From: Gemmatimonadota bacterium
Lineage (GTDB): Bacteria > Gemmatimonadota > Gemmatimonadetes > Longimicrobiales > Gaopeijiaceae
Assembly (NCBI GenBank): GCA_041390105.1
Contig: JAWKQO010000001.1
Coordinates: forward strand, 1,800,001 to 1,864,000
Length of the DNA: 64,000 bases
Reading direction: 5' to 3'
Part shown: piece by piece, positions 52,311 to 61,219 of the stretch
How positions within the stretch are numbered: position 1 is the first letter of the stretch
How the letters are laid out: every line of letters starts with the position of its first letter
Translations under genes and position numbers: made by a program
The notes under the pieces: model-generated
What the model was told of the DNA's origin: nothing
The model's database searches: none
Seen by the model: the letters and a program-made list of their open reading frames with translations, nothing else

Positions 52311-53950
52311 CGGCTCGTGAAGAGGCGGCGCAACGGAGCGCTGTCGGCCTCGAGCTGCGACGGCGGGCCCTCCGCTCGGATGCGACCGTTCTCCAGCAGC
52401 ACGATACGGTCGGCGAGTCGCGCCAACTCGGGCCGGTGCGTGATGATCACCGTGGTACGGTCCGCCAACACGCGCGCATAGGCCGACCACAATTCGGCCT
52501 GACTGGCGGGATCCAGGGCCGCGGTGGCCTCGTCCAGCACCAGCACGGCCGGGCGAGCCAACAGCGCGCGCGCGATCTGGACGCGCTGACGCTCGCCCGC
52601 CGAGAGCCCTCGTCCGCGCTCCCCCACGGGACCGTGCGGATCCGGTCGACGGTCGCGGATCCGGTGGAGGCCGGCGGCGCGCAGCGCGTCTTCCAGGTCC
52701 TCGGGACTCGCGTCCGGTCGTGCGTAGCGCACGTTCTCGTCGATCGACGCGTTGAACAGGAAGGGCTCCGAGTCGATCACCAGGACCTGCGCTCTCAGCT
52801 CTGACAACGCCATCGTCGTGAGGTCGCGCCCATCCAGCAGCACCCGACCGGCGTCGGGATCGATTTGCCGCGTGAGCAGGTCGGCGAGGGTCGACTTGCC
52901 GCTCCCGCTCGGTCCCACCAGCGCGACGGTCTCTCCACGCGCGACCTCGACGTCCACGCCGGCCAGGACCGGCACGGTGTCGTGCGCGAGGTGCACGCCC
53001 TCCAGGGTGAGCCGTCCATCCACCCGGCCCAAGGGCGGCGCCTCCGCTGGGGATGTCACCTCCGGCGCTACGGAGAAGACCTCGGCCACGCGGACCAACG
53101 AGGCCCGAGCCGTAGCCAGCCCCGCGTAGAGGCCCATCAGTCCCTGCACCGGTGACAGCAGCCGCATCTGGTAGGCCATGAAGGCGGCGAACGTCCCGAG
53201 GGTCACGGTGCCAGCGATGACACGGAAGCCACCGTACAGGAACACCACGGCTGTGCCGAGCGTGAGCAGCAGGGCAGGCAGGCCGCCGGCGAGATAGGTG
53301 AGCCAGCGCATGGACAGGAGCGCCTCGACGAAACGGTCGTTCTTCGCTTCGAAGCGGGACAGCTCGCGGTCCTGAGCGTTGCTCGCGACCACCAGGCGCA
53401 TCCCCAGCAGTGTCTCGATCAAGAAGGAGCCGATGTCGGCGCTGCGCTCCCGCACCCGGGTCACGCCGGCCTCCAGCCGGCGGCGATAGATCACCAGGGC
53501 CAGCAGCGATGGCGGTAGTGCCAGCAGCCCGATCAAGAACAGGCGGGCGTCCAGCCACAGCATCACGGCCACCGTCCCCACCAGATAGAGGCCACTTCCG
53601 ATCCAGGCCAACGCCGTCTCGGCCGCGACGCGTTGGATCTCGCCGATGTCGGAGTTGATACGGGAGACGATGTCGCCGAGCGGGGTGCGCGCGTAGTAGC
53701 GTGGCGACAGACTCTGGAGATGCCGGTAGAGGTCCCGACGCATGGCGAAGAGAATGTCTGCCGAGACGTGCGTGTAGCGGAGGCCGGCGGCGACGTTGAG
53801 AGCGAAGCCCAGCACGCCCAGCAGCGTGAAGGCGCCGACCGTGGTGACGAGTGCCCGCAGGTCGCGCCCCAACAGGGCGTCGTCGACGAGCCGTCGAGTC
53901 AGGTAGGGCAGGGCCAGCGACGCCAGCGTCGAGGCCAGGCTCAGGCCCAC
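52307..53950 (-). CDS. qhpF: QhpF, ABC exporter for the QhpC subunit, at least 547 aa
   Basis: ABC half-transporter with six helices and an ATPase domain: Walker A GPSGSGKST, signature LSAGERQRV, Walker B VLVLDEATAALD, H-loop ITHRPE. In QHNDH systems it moves the modified gamma subunit to the periplasm. GTG 53950 is the first ordinary start but cuts into helix 1. The open frame continues upstream with exporter-like sequence (RPEGLRWALSYVRPHARRL), so the real start is probably a CTG at 54025, giving 572 aa and lying 8 nt after the qhpB stop. Confidence 0.9.
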   Translation of the reverse strand: MGLSLASTLASLALPYLTRRLVDDALLGRDLRALVTTVGAFTLLGVLGFALNVAAGLRYTHVSADILFAMRRDLYRHLQSLSPRYYARTPLGDIVSRINSDIGEIQRVAAETALAWIGSGLYLVGTVAVMLWLDARLFLIGLLALPPSLLALVIYRRRLEAGVTRVRERSADIGSFLIETLLGMRLVVASNAQDRELSRFEAKNDRFVEALLSMRWLTYLAGGLPALLLTLGTAVVFLYGGFRVIAGTVTLGTFAAFMAYQMRLLSPVQGLMGLYAGLATARASLVRVAEVFSVAPEVTSPAEAPPLGRVDGRLTLEGVHLAHDTVPVLAGVDVEVARGETVALVGPSGSGKSTLADLLTRQIDPDAGRVLLDGRDLTTMALSELRAQVLVIDSEPFLFNASIDENVRYARPDASPEDLEDALRAAGLHRIRDRRPDPHGPVGERGRGLSAGERQRVQIARALLARPAVLVLDEATAALDPASQAELWSAYARVLADRTTVIITHRPELARLADRIVLLENGRIRAEGPPSQLEADSAPLRRLFTSR

Positions 53951-54032
53951 GACCAGAACCAGGCGCCGCGCGTGGGGGCGAACGTAGCTCAGCGCCCAGC
54001 GAAGGCCCTCCGGTCGGGTGCTCAGGACAGGC

Positions 54033-55127
54033 TCAGTCCTCCGGCGGGACCAACACCCAGCCGATCATGTCGGTATCGAGCGTCACGGTACGGAGATGCT
54101 GATACGTCTCCGCGTCGTACACGTCGATGGTGGCTCCAGCGGTCGCGATGTAGAGGAGCTCGCCGTTGGTGCTGGCAGCCAGGCGCATGCGCGGGCGACC
54201 CGCGAACTCCTGGCGGCGCGCCACACGCCGATTGGCCAGATCGAAGGTCCAGAACTCGTACCGTCCGATCTCCGAGTAGAGGCCATAGCCCGTGCGACCG
54301 TCCGGGGCCAGCGTGAATCCGACCGGCTGGCTGGGCCCCAGCGTGTAGAAGTCGACATCCTTGGCGGCCAGGTCCACGCGCGCGATGCCCATCAGGCGGC
54401 GGTGCTGCACCGGATCGGTGGTGCGGAAGAGCCCCGTGTAGATACCCGGCGCCTCGTAGAAGCTCTGAGAGAGGCCGAACGACGCCTGGCCCAGACCGGG
54501 CTCCAGTGGCCGGGACAGCGCCCAGCGGTCCGCCTCCCGGAACGTCTCGGTGTCGAGCGCCACCAGGTCCTCCCCAAAGACCCAGAGCAATCGCCCGTCG
54601 GGTGAGAAGATGGTGGCACCACCCGGCGCGTCGGGGCCGTCCGGCCAGGGAATGGTATCGGTCACCGCGTGCGTGCCCAGGTCATAGCGGACCAGCACTG
54701 GCTCTCCGATCTGGAAGCGGTCCCTCAGCTTGGTGTACGACTGGATCTGCAGCGCCAGCCAGCTGTGATCGGGCGAGAGCGCCACGCCGCCGATCCGCAC
54801 CTGCGTGTTGCCACCATCCAGAGTGAAGTGGTCGACCGAGCGTCCCGTGGCCCGCTCGATCAGCTCCACGTTGCGAGTGGTCACGTCCGTGATGATCAGG
54901 AGCGAGCGGTCGTCCGAGAGCGACACGCGCGCGGGGATCCCGATCTGGGAAGGCCAACGCTCACGTACCGTCAGCGTGGCTTCGTCGATCACGTAGACGT
55001 GCCTGTCGTATCCCGCCAGGTAGAAGGTGCCGTTCCCACCGCTCCGGGGCGCCTGCGCAGCGATGGGCGCGACGAACCCGAGCGCGGCGCACAGCACCAG
55101 CGCAGCCGACCGCGCGTGCCCGCTCAC
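54033..55127 (-). CDS. qhpB: QhpB, beta subunit of quinohemoprotein amine dehydrogenase, 364 aa
   Basis: The signal peptide ends PIAAQA. The mature chain has seven-blade YVTN/propeller repeats (GTFYLAGYDRHVYVIDEATL, LLIITDVTTRNVELIERATGR, LLYIATAGATIDVYDAETYQHLRTV). In P. denitrificans QHNDH this subunit sits over the CTQ-bearing gamma chain and completes the active-site pocket. GTG 55127 overlaps the qhpC stop. It is followed by qhpF. Confidence 0.92.
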   Translation of the reverse strand: MSGHARSAALVLCAALGFVAPIAAQAPRSGGNGTFYLAGYDRHVYVIDEATLTVRERWPSQIGIPARVSLSDDRSLLIITDVTTRNVELIERATGRSVDHFTLDGGNTQVRIGGVALSPDHSWLALQIQSYTKLRDRFQIGEPVLVRYDLGTHAVTDTIPWPDGPDAPGGATIFSPDGRLLWVFGEDLVALDTETFREADRWALSRPLEPGLGQASFGLSQSFYEAPGIYTGLFRTTDPVQHRRLMGIARVDLAAKDVDFYTLGPSQPVGFTLAPDGRTGYGLYSEIGRYEFWTFDLANRRVARRQEFAGRPRMRLAASTNGELLYIATAGATIDVYDAETYQHLRTVTLDTDMIGWVLVPPED

Positions 55128-55519
55128 GGGAAGATCAGGTCGATCTTGCGCCAGTCCTTCTGGGCCGAGGCGCACTTGCCGGTCCAGTCGGGCGCGTAGT
55201 TGAGCTGGTCGGGGACGTGCGCGGGCCAGAAGCAACCGAGGTGGCAGTCGAACAGGTCCCGCTCCACCGGCTGACAAAGCCCCGCGGTGCCACCTGAACT
55301 GTCCGCTTCCCATCCCGGGAAGAACACCAGCGAACAGCCGATGGGAAAGTGGGGGCCGGACTCGACGCTTTGCAGCGCCACCACGTCCAGCTCATCCTCG
55401 CGCACGAATCCGTCGTCCGCGCCGATGCCGGCCGAAGGCTGGGGGTCGGCATGCTCACCGGCCTCGGCGAGACGCTCGATGCGCGCCGCCTTCCTGTTGA
55501 TCGCCTTGATGTGTTTCAC
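55124..55519 (-). CDS. qhpC: QhpC, gamma subunit precursor with CTQ cofactor, 131 aa
   Basis: Small RiPP-like precursor. With the P. denitrificans mature numbering (offset 55), all crosslink residues are in place: Cys7-Glu16 (C62/E71), Cys27-Asp33 (C82/D88), Cys41-Asp49 (C96/D104), and the CTQ pair Cys37-Trp43 (C92/W98), which carries the quinone. A fifth Cys, C116, is extra. The N-terminal leader before the core is about 55 residues, acidic and longer than the roughly 28 I recall for Paracoccus. GTG 55519 has GGAGAG about 8 nt upstream. It lies between the maturase and beta-subunit genes. Confidence 0.96.
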   Translation of the reverse strand: MKHIKAINRKAARIERLAEAGEHADPQPSAGIGADDGFVREDELDVVALQSVESGPHFPIGCSLVFFPGWEADSSGGTAGLCQPVERDLFDCHLGCFWPAHVPDQLNYAPDWTGKCASAQKDWRKIDLIFP

Positions 55520-55574
55520 GGGCTCTCTCCGGCGGACAGTCCCACAAAAGGGACCACCCGCGCTCGCTGATCTC

Positions 55575-57014
55575 CTACGCCGTAAGCGGGAGCGGTTCGT
55601 CGAACAGGGCGAGTACATCCGGCCGTCGCTCGGCCAGCTCGCCGTAGATCTCGAGACACGTGTCTGTCCAGGAGCGCACCCACTCGCAGAAGTGCAGGTT
55701 GGCGTGGCCGGTGTCCCCGTAGCGGACGTGCGCTTCGTGGTAGCACCCGCCCGCACACAGCGGGCGGGCCCAACAGGTGCTGCAGTCGGTCTTGTTGACC
55801 ATGTGGTGCCTCTTCAGGAAGTCGTACTTCCGCACCTCGTCGACGCCGTCGAACACGGACCCGATGCGGTGGTCGTCCGATCCGGCGAACCGGTGACAGA
55901 GCGCCACGTCTCCATCGGTGGCGACCCCCATCAGGCCGAGGCCAGCCCCGCATGGGAACGCCTTGCTCACGCCCTTGTGGATCTCCTCCAGCGTGTCCTT
56001 CACATTGGAGAAACCGTGGGGACGACCCGCCAGAGCCGCGTGCTTGTATTCGTCCGCCAGGGTCTCGAACTGGCCGAGCATGCGGTCGAATCCGGTGCCC
56101 TCGATCGCGAAGTCGCGTTGCGACGCCGTGGTCACGGGAGCGAACCCTACCTCCTGAAACCCGATCTCTTCGGTCAGATGCCGGAAGATGCCCAGCACGT
56201 CCAGATTCTGTCGCGTCAGGGTGACGCGCGCGCCGATGGGGCGTGAGCGATGGCGCTGCAGCAGCTCCTTGATGCGGGGCAACACCGTCTCGTAGCTGCC
56301 CTGCCCGTTCTTGAAGACGCGGGACTTGTCCTGGGCGTCCTGGGGGCCATCGATCGAGATCGTCACGCCGATGCGGTTGTCGGCCAACCACTCGATGATG
56401 TGCGGGCGCAGGAGCGTAGCGTTGGTCGTGAGCGAGAAATCCACCTGCTTGCCCAGCTCACGCGCTTTTTCGATCGCATAGGTGTGCGTTGACTGCAGCA
56501 CCTTGAAGTTGAGCAGCGTCTCGCCGCCGAAGAACGTGAGCAGCACACGATCATTGGCCGAGCCTTGCTCGAACATCCAGTCGACGCTCTGCCGCGCGGT
56601 CCCCTCGCTCATGAAGCGCGGCTTGTTGGTCTCAGGGACGATGGCGTCCTCGCCATACTCGTAGCAGTAGGTGCACGCCAGGTTGCACTTGCTGGTGACG
56701 TTCAGGACCATGGTGGTGAGGGGAAAGCCGCGCGGTGGGAGCACCGGCAACGCCCGCTCGGGCTCGGCCCGTGTGGGCCCGATGGCCCGCACTTCGAGCA
56801 GCTCGCCGATGGCCCCGTCGACGGCTTCGCTGCCGAAGCGATCGGCAAGGGCACCCACGACGTCCTCCCGGGCGCGGGGTCCGGCGTCCAACGCGTCCAG
56901 CACGGCCGCCGACGGCCCGTCGAGTCGCACTACGCCCGCGGACGGCACCAGATACAGGAAGCGCTGCCCTGCCGCTTCGAAGGCGTGGAATTCGCGCAGG
57001 CCGATGGTGCTCAC
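55575..57014 (-). CDS. qhpD: QhpD, radical SAM/SPASM thioether-forming maturase, 479 aa
   Basis: The radical-SAM site CNLACTYC (Cys110, Cys114, Cys117) binds the SAM cluster. The C-terminal SPASM region has a first set of Cys in FPCGAGLG and VALCHRF, then CSTCWARPLCAGGC, for auxiliary clusters. Residues 1-95 look like a leader-binding (RRE-like) winged helix. The enzyme forms the Cys-Asp/Glu thioether bridges in QhpC while it carries its leader. GTG 57014 overlaps the qhpA stop (GTGA). The next gene downstream is its substrate, qhpC. Confidence 0.95.
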   Translation of the reverse strand: MSTIGLREFHAFEAAGQRFLYLVPSAGVVRLDGPSAAVLDALDAGPRAREDVVGALADRFGSEAVDGAIGELLEVRAIGPTRAEPERALPVLPPRGFPLTTMVLNVTSKCNLACTYCYEYGEDAIVPETNKPRFMSEGTARQSVDWMFEQGSANDRVLLTFFGGETLLNFKVLQSTHTYAIEKARELGKQVDFSLTTNATLLRPHIIEWLADNRIGVTISIDGPQDAQDKSRVFKNGQGSYETVLPRIKELLQRHRSRPIGARVTLTRQNLDVLGIFRHLTEEIGFQEVGFAPVTTASQRDFAIEGTGFDRMLGQFETLADEYKHAALAGRPHGFSNVKDTLEEIHKGVSKAFPCGAGLGLMGVATDGDVALCHRFAGSDDHRIGSVFDGVDEVRKYDFLKRHHMVNKTDCSTCWARPLCAGGCYHEAHVRYGDTGHANLHFCEWVRSWTDTCLEIYGELAERRPDVLALFDEPLPLTA

Positions 57015-58687
57015 CGGCCCTCCGTCCACGGGTCCCAACGCATGTAGAGCGGCACCGTCACCAGCAGGTGGGCGCGTGCGCGCAGAGGCGCTCGGCCTCC
57101 GTCGGGTGCGTACGTGGCGACGGCCCACACGTCGCCCACGTTGTTGCGGTTGCCCGGGCGCTGCGGGTTGGGGCCGTCCAGCGCCGGCGTGAACGTCCCG
57201 TCCGCGCCCAGCGCACCCACGTAGGCGAGATCGTTGTCGCCCAGGGTGGCCGAGTACTCCTCCAGGCTCCACTCGACGTCCACCGGCCCCAAGGCCACGT
57301 CGTCCCCGGTGTCGGGCTTGCCATCGGGACCGTTGTGGTACCCGAGCGCCTCGAAGCGCTGGAAGCCTTTGGGGAAGTTGCCACCGCCCAGGCGCGCCAT
57401 GCCCCAGGCCGGCGAGACTGCGATGCGATCGACGCCGTCGGCCACGGCCAAAGCTGCCGCGCGGTTCTTCCCGGCCACGAACAGGTCCCGCGGTCCGACC
57501 GCAGCGTCGGCGTCCACATCCACGCGTATGCGAACGCGCTCCGCAGAGAGCCGCTCCAGCGCGCGGACCTGGACGCCTGCACCCAGGTCGACATCGGCGG
57601 TCCCGAGCGTGGCGGGCAGCTCCGTTCCGTGTACCTCGACGGTCTGGCCCGTTCGCCCGCTCACCAGCATCCGCGGCCAGGCGCCCAACACGGTGGGGCC
57701 GTCGCTGCGGGTGAGTTCCACATCGATGCCCAGCTCGTCGTAGGCACCGGTGAACCAGCGGCCCGACATCGACTGCCAGTCACGCTCGACGAACATCACC
57801 TCGCGAAGGGCCTCGTCACCCTCACCGGTGCGGCCCCTCCACTGATAACCGGTGTAGACGGTCGCGCGCCCGCGACGCGTGACGGTCTTGCCGTCCCTGG
57901 CGTACCGGTAGGTCACTTCGGTGGTGAACTCGTCCTCCGCGCCCGCGACGGGTGTGACCGTCACCCGACCGTACAGCGGCCCTCGACCCAACTCGTTGCC
58001 CGACAGCGCCCAGGTACCCGCCAGACGGGGTGGACGCATCGACGCACTCCAGGCGGTCCACTCGGGCGTCTCCAGCGGATAGCCTTCGGCCAGGTGGTCG
58101 ATGGCCTTGTCCATCGGGTGGCGGGGATCCTCGCCCTCCTCGGCCGGCCCTCCGCGCCGGAAGGCCTGGAAGTCGATGAGCGGATAGTATCCGCGGTGCA
58201 TCGCCACCAGCAGCGCCCACTCCTCGCGCGTGCGGCGTTGCGTGAGTGCGCGCGCGGCCGAGTGGCACCCTGTGCAGGTGGGCTTCAGGTCGTCGGCGAA
58301 CTCACGGTCGTCCAGGCGCCGCTCCACCTCGTAGGAGACCGGGCGCAACTCCTCCGGAGCCAGGCCCTGTTGATTGGAGAGGTAGCGCAGAATGCGCCGG
58401 GCCATCGCCGGCTCCAGATCGACCTCGTTCAGCGTGACCATGCGGCGGAGGGTGAGCTCCCACCCTTCCGGCGTCTTGCGGGAGAACGAGATCCGCGACA
58501 TGCGCCCATCGTCGCTCACCGCGTGGCAGCGCCGACAGCTCCGGACCACCGCGTCGTCCTGGATGGGAATGCCACCCTCGGGAATGCGCTCGTCGGGGGA
58601 GGTCTGGGCACCCAGGCGCACCGGCAGGGCAATCGCGCCCAGCAGGACGACCCGTGGCAGGATGGTGCAGGTGAATTTCGTTCGCAT
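57011..58687 (-). CDS. qhpA: QhpA, dihaem alpha subunit of quinohemoprotein amine dehydrogenase, 558 aa
   Basis: The signal peptide ends RLGAQT. Two haem c sites are seen: CRRCH (residues 51-55) and CTGCH (138-142). After the haem domain come Ig-like beta domains (LAGTWALSGNELGRGPLYGRVTVTP, GQTVEVHGTELP) as in known QHNDH alpha chains, ending near TVPLYMRWDPW. The subunit passes electrons from the CTQ cofactor to outside cytochromes or copper proteins. Length matches the family. Confidence 0.95.
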   Translation of the reverse strand: MRTKFTCTILPRVVLLGAIALPVRLGAQTSPDERIPEGGIPIQDDAVVRSCRRCHAVSDDGRMSRISFSRKTPEGWELTLRRMVTLNEVDLEPAMARRILRYLSNQQGLAPEELRPVSYEVERRLDDREFADDLKPTCTGCHSAARALTQRRTREEWALLVAMHRGYYPLIDFQAFRRGGPAEEGEDPRHPMDKAIDHLAEGYPLETPEWTAWSASMRPPRLAGTWALSGNELGRGPLYGRVTVTPVAGAEDEFTTEVTYRYARDGKTVTRRGRATVYTGYQWRGRTGEGDEALREVMFVERDWQSMSGRWFTGAYDELGIDVELTRSDGPTVLGAWPRMLVSGRTGQTVEVHGTELPATLGTADVDLGAGVQVRALERLSAERVRIRVDVDADAAVGPRDLFVAGKNRAAALAVADGVDRIAVSPAWGMARLGGGNFPKGFQRFEALGYHNGPDGKPDTGDDVALGPVDVEWSLEEYSATLGDNDLAYVGALGADGTFTPALDGPNPQRPGNRNNVGDVWAVATYAPDGGRAPLRARAHLLVTVPLYMRWDPWTEGR

Positions 58688-58696
58688 CAGCGGGTT

Positions 58697-60178
58697 TTAG
58701 CACCCCGGCCCGGTGGGGCACAAGGACAGCACGCCCTCGGCCACCAACACGGAGAGCGCACCCGTGAAATCCGGAAGGATGACCGGCTCCGACGTTCGAC
58801 AGTAGCGCTCGTACAGGTCCGGGACGCCGGGGTGCTGGGGAGCGAGCTTCGCCAGCTCCAGCAGATCCACCCCCCGCAGGTGACGAAGGCCGCGGGGCCA
58901 GCGCCGCGTGACCAGGCGGTCTTCCCAGGCGATGCGGGTGCCGACGACCGTGGGCCTGCGGACGGTCTGCAGGGTCGCCACCGCGAAGCGCGCCGTAGGG
59001 ACGCCGCGGATCTCCTCGAAGGCAGCCAGCACCGCCGGATCGGAGCGCAGCGCCTCCACGTCGGGATCGAGCTCCGCCCACGGGGGGCGGTCCGTGTCCG
59101 CACGCACCCTCCAGAACGGCTGGGCGTGCGTGCGGGCAGCGTCGGCAGCGAAGGCCGCAGCCGCGCTCCCCAGGTGCTCGGGGATCGCCCGCTCACGCTC
59201 CGCGTAGAGGTCCAGCGCCGCGCCGGTCATCGCATCGTCGGCCAGGCAGGTTTCCACCACCGCAGCCGCCAACCAGGCGGAGGCCAACGCCTTCTTCACT
59301 CCGTAGGAGGTTAGGGGATCGAGCGCGCTGGCGGCGTCTCCCACCAGCAACAGTCCCGACCGGGCGACAGGATCGGTCCAGTAGGTCGTGGCGTCGCAGG
59401 CCCAGGCCGCGCTCTCCTGCACCGCCTTCCCCAGCAACTCACACAACCGCGGGGCCGCAGCCAGGCGCGCCCGGTAGAGCGTCTGCAGCGATCCTGCGTC
59501 CCGAGGCGTGTGGCGGGGATCTAGCATCACGCTCACGTCCCGCACGTCCGGAGCCAGTGGCACGGACCAGGCCCACCCGTCTTGCTGGGACTCGATCACG
59601 GTGTCGGCGCCACCCGCACCCGGGCCCCAGGCACCTTCGGAATGCCAGCGGGCGCTGACCGCCAGGGTGGAAGGACCACTCTCGCGCTTGGCCAGGCCGC
59701 TGCGCACGGCCAGCCCGCTCCGGCCCGTGCAGTCGAGGACCCAGTGGGTCCGAAGGGGTTCGCTGCAGCCTTCGATGCGGACGGCCATGCGCTCGCCTTC
59801 CGACTCGATGCGCAGCGCGCGGCCGGGCTGAATGCGACCGGGCGCCGTCCCAGCGGCCTCGCGCAACGCGTCCTCCAGCGGCCCGGCCTCGCAGATGCGT
59901 CCGCTGGTACCCGCAGCGAAGGGCTCGCCGCGGGTCACGCCTGCCCAGTGGACGGCGTTTCCGGTGGTCGGATGCCAATCGGTCCGCTCCCAGACGGCCC
60001 CCAGGCCCGCTCGGTGGAACAGCGAGGCACAGCTCGGAGGCAGGGACAGCGTAAGCGAATCGTGCGCACGACGAGGGCCCGGCACCCAGCACACGTCCAG
60101 ACCACGCTGCCGTAGCAACTGAAACGCGGCCGCTCCCGCCGGTCCACCACCGACCACGAGAGCATCGTGCTCGGACAT
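58697..60178 (-). CDS. qhpG: QhpG, FAD-dependent monooxygenase for CTQ formation, 493 aa
   Basis: Flavoprotein of the tryptophan-halogenase/PHBH group. The dinucleotide site is VVGGGPAGAAA, and the second FAD motif is LLVGDAASALDPLTSYGVKKAL. In known systems this protein hydroxylates the Trp of QhpC to start quinone formation. It is the first gene of the qhp group here, 9 bp before qhpA, and 29 bp after the DNA glycosylase gene, so read-through from upstream is possible. Confidence 0.92.
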   Translation of the reverse strand: MSEHDALVVGGGPAGAAAFQLLRQRGLDVCWVPGPRRAHDSLTLSLPPSCASLFHRAGLGAVWERTDWHPTTGNAVHWAGVTRGEPFAAGTSGRICEAGPLEDALREAAGTAPGRIQPGRALRIESEGERMAVRIEGCSEPLRTHWVLDCTGRSGLAVRSGLAKRESGPSTLAVSARWHSEGAWGPGAGGADTVIESQQDGWAWSVPLAPDVRDVSVMLDPRHTPRDAGSLQTLYRARLAAAPRLCELLGKAVQESAAWACDATTYWTDPVARSGLLLVGDAASALDPLTSYGVKKALASAWLAAAVVETCLADDAMTGAALDLYAERERAIPEHLGSAAAAFAADAARTHAQPFWRVRADTDRPPWAELDPDVEALRSDPAVLAAFEEIRGVPTARFAVATLQTVRRPTVVGTRIAWEDRLVTRRWPRGLRHLRGVDLLELAKLAPQHPGVPDLYERYCRTSEPVILPDFTGALSVLVAEGVLSLCPTGPGC

Positions 60179-60207
60179 GGCGCGCCTCTCAGATTCGCTG
60201 ATCGGAG

Positions 60208-61215
60208 TCAGCGCCGCCGTAGCGGCATCCGCGGTCCCCGCCGCGGCGCCTCGATCCTGGCCGCATGGATCAAGCGCACCACTCGGTAGCCCAGCCCCTG
60301 GAAGGGCTCCAGCAGCTCCAACATGCGTGCGTCCGAGCCGCGCGGCTCACCCGCCAACGCCCAGGACACCGTGTGCGGCAGATGCAGGTCGCCGACGGGC
60401 ACCGGTTCGGGACGGCCCAGGCGGGCACCGAGCACGACCGCGGCCGTCCAGGGGCCCACGCCTCGTACGGACTGAAGCAACGCGGAGGCCTCTCCGGTCG
60501 GCAGCGACTTCGCCTGCTCGAGCAAGCGCGCCGCCCGTGCCACCGCGAGCAGCGTCCGGGCACGTTGGAATCCGACGCCGAGCTGTTGCAGGCCCTCCGG
60601 ACCGGCCGCTCGAATGGCGCCGGGAGTCGGTGCCAGGCGCAGGTCGCCGATGGGCCCGGGCGCAGGCGCTCCCAGTGCGCTGCATAGCCGGCGCCAGGTC
60701 AGGGCGGCCTCCTGCCACGTCACCAACTGCTGTAGCACGATCGTCACCAGCGCCTGAAAGACATCCCGGGTGTCGGTGGCGCGTAGGCCGCGATGTCGTC
60801 GCAGAAGCCGATCGGTGACCGGATGGGGCGGCAGCGCCCAGACCGGGTCGTCGAGCCCGATCCAGGCCGGCACCTCGCCGATCGCGTAAGCCGCGCCCGG
60901 CCCCCAGGCTTGGGCGCACACCTGGTCGCCGACACGCAGGCGCACCGTGGCAACCCCCTCCGGTGTGTTCGCCGTCCGCCACAGCCCGCCCGGCTCCCGC
61001 CGCACCGTCGGATCCCACGCGCCCACCCGGAGCATGCGTGTGGTCTCCAAGAAGTCGTAGGGACGGGGCAACGGCCACGCACCGGTCGCAGCGGGCGCAG
61101 GGCCCTCCGCCTCCTCCGCCCCCACTGCGGCCTCCGCGGGTGCATGGGTGGCGCCGACCATCGCGCGATCGACACTCGCCCCTGGGCGCACCGTCTCCTC
61201 CGCTCCGCCGCCCAC
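60208..61215 (-). CDS. HhH-GPD DNA glycosylase (AlkA-like), about 335 aa
   Basis: The helix-hairpin-helix with the catalytic Asp is seen as LLQSVRGVGPWTAAVVLGARLG followed by PVGDLHLPH, the AlkA/3-methyladenine glycosylase pattern. An N-terminal region resembles the AlkA front domain. It removes alkylated bases and fits with the Ada gene at 5.8-6.9 kb. The start is uncertain: GTG 61215, GTG 61191 (GGAGGAG just upstream) or ATG 61161. The first 45 residues are low-complexity and not conserved. It lies 4 bp after the amidohydrolase stop. Confidence 0.88.
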   Translation of the reverse strand: MGGGAEETVRPGASVDRAMVGATHAPAEAAVGAEEAEGPAPAATGAWPLPRPYDFLETTRMLRVGAWDPTVRREPGGLWRTANTPEGVATVRLRVGDQVCAQAWGPGAAYAIGEVPAWIGLDDPVWALPPHPVTDRLLRRHRGLRATDTRDVFQALVTIVLQQLVTWQEAALTWRRLCSALGAPAPGPIGDLRLAPTPGAIRAAGPEGLQQLGVGFQRARTLLAVARAARLLEQAKSLPTGEASALLQSVRGVGPWTAAVVLGARLGRPEPVPVGDLHLPHTVSWALAGEPRGSDARMLELLEPFQGLGYRVVRLIHAARIEAPRRGPRMPLRRR

Positions 61216-61219
61216 GTCC

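Noticed and set aside
56735..59314. 860-codon plus-strand open frame across qhpD-qhpA-qhpG
   Set aside because: It runs against three genes with radical-SAM, haem and FAD motifs, and its product is a low-complexity Arg/Gly/His/Gln mixture.
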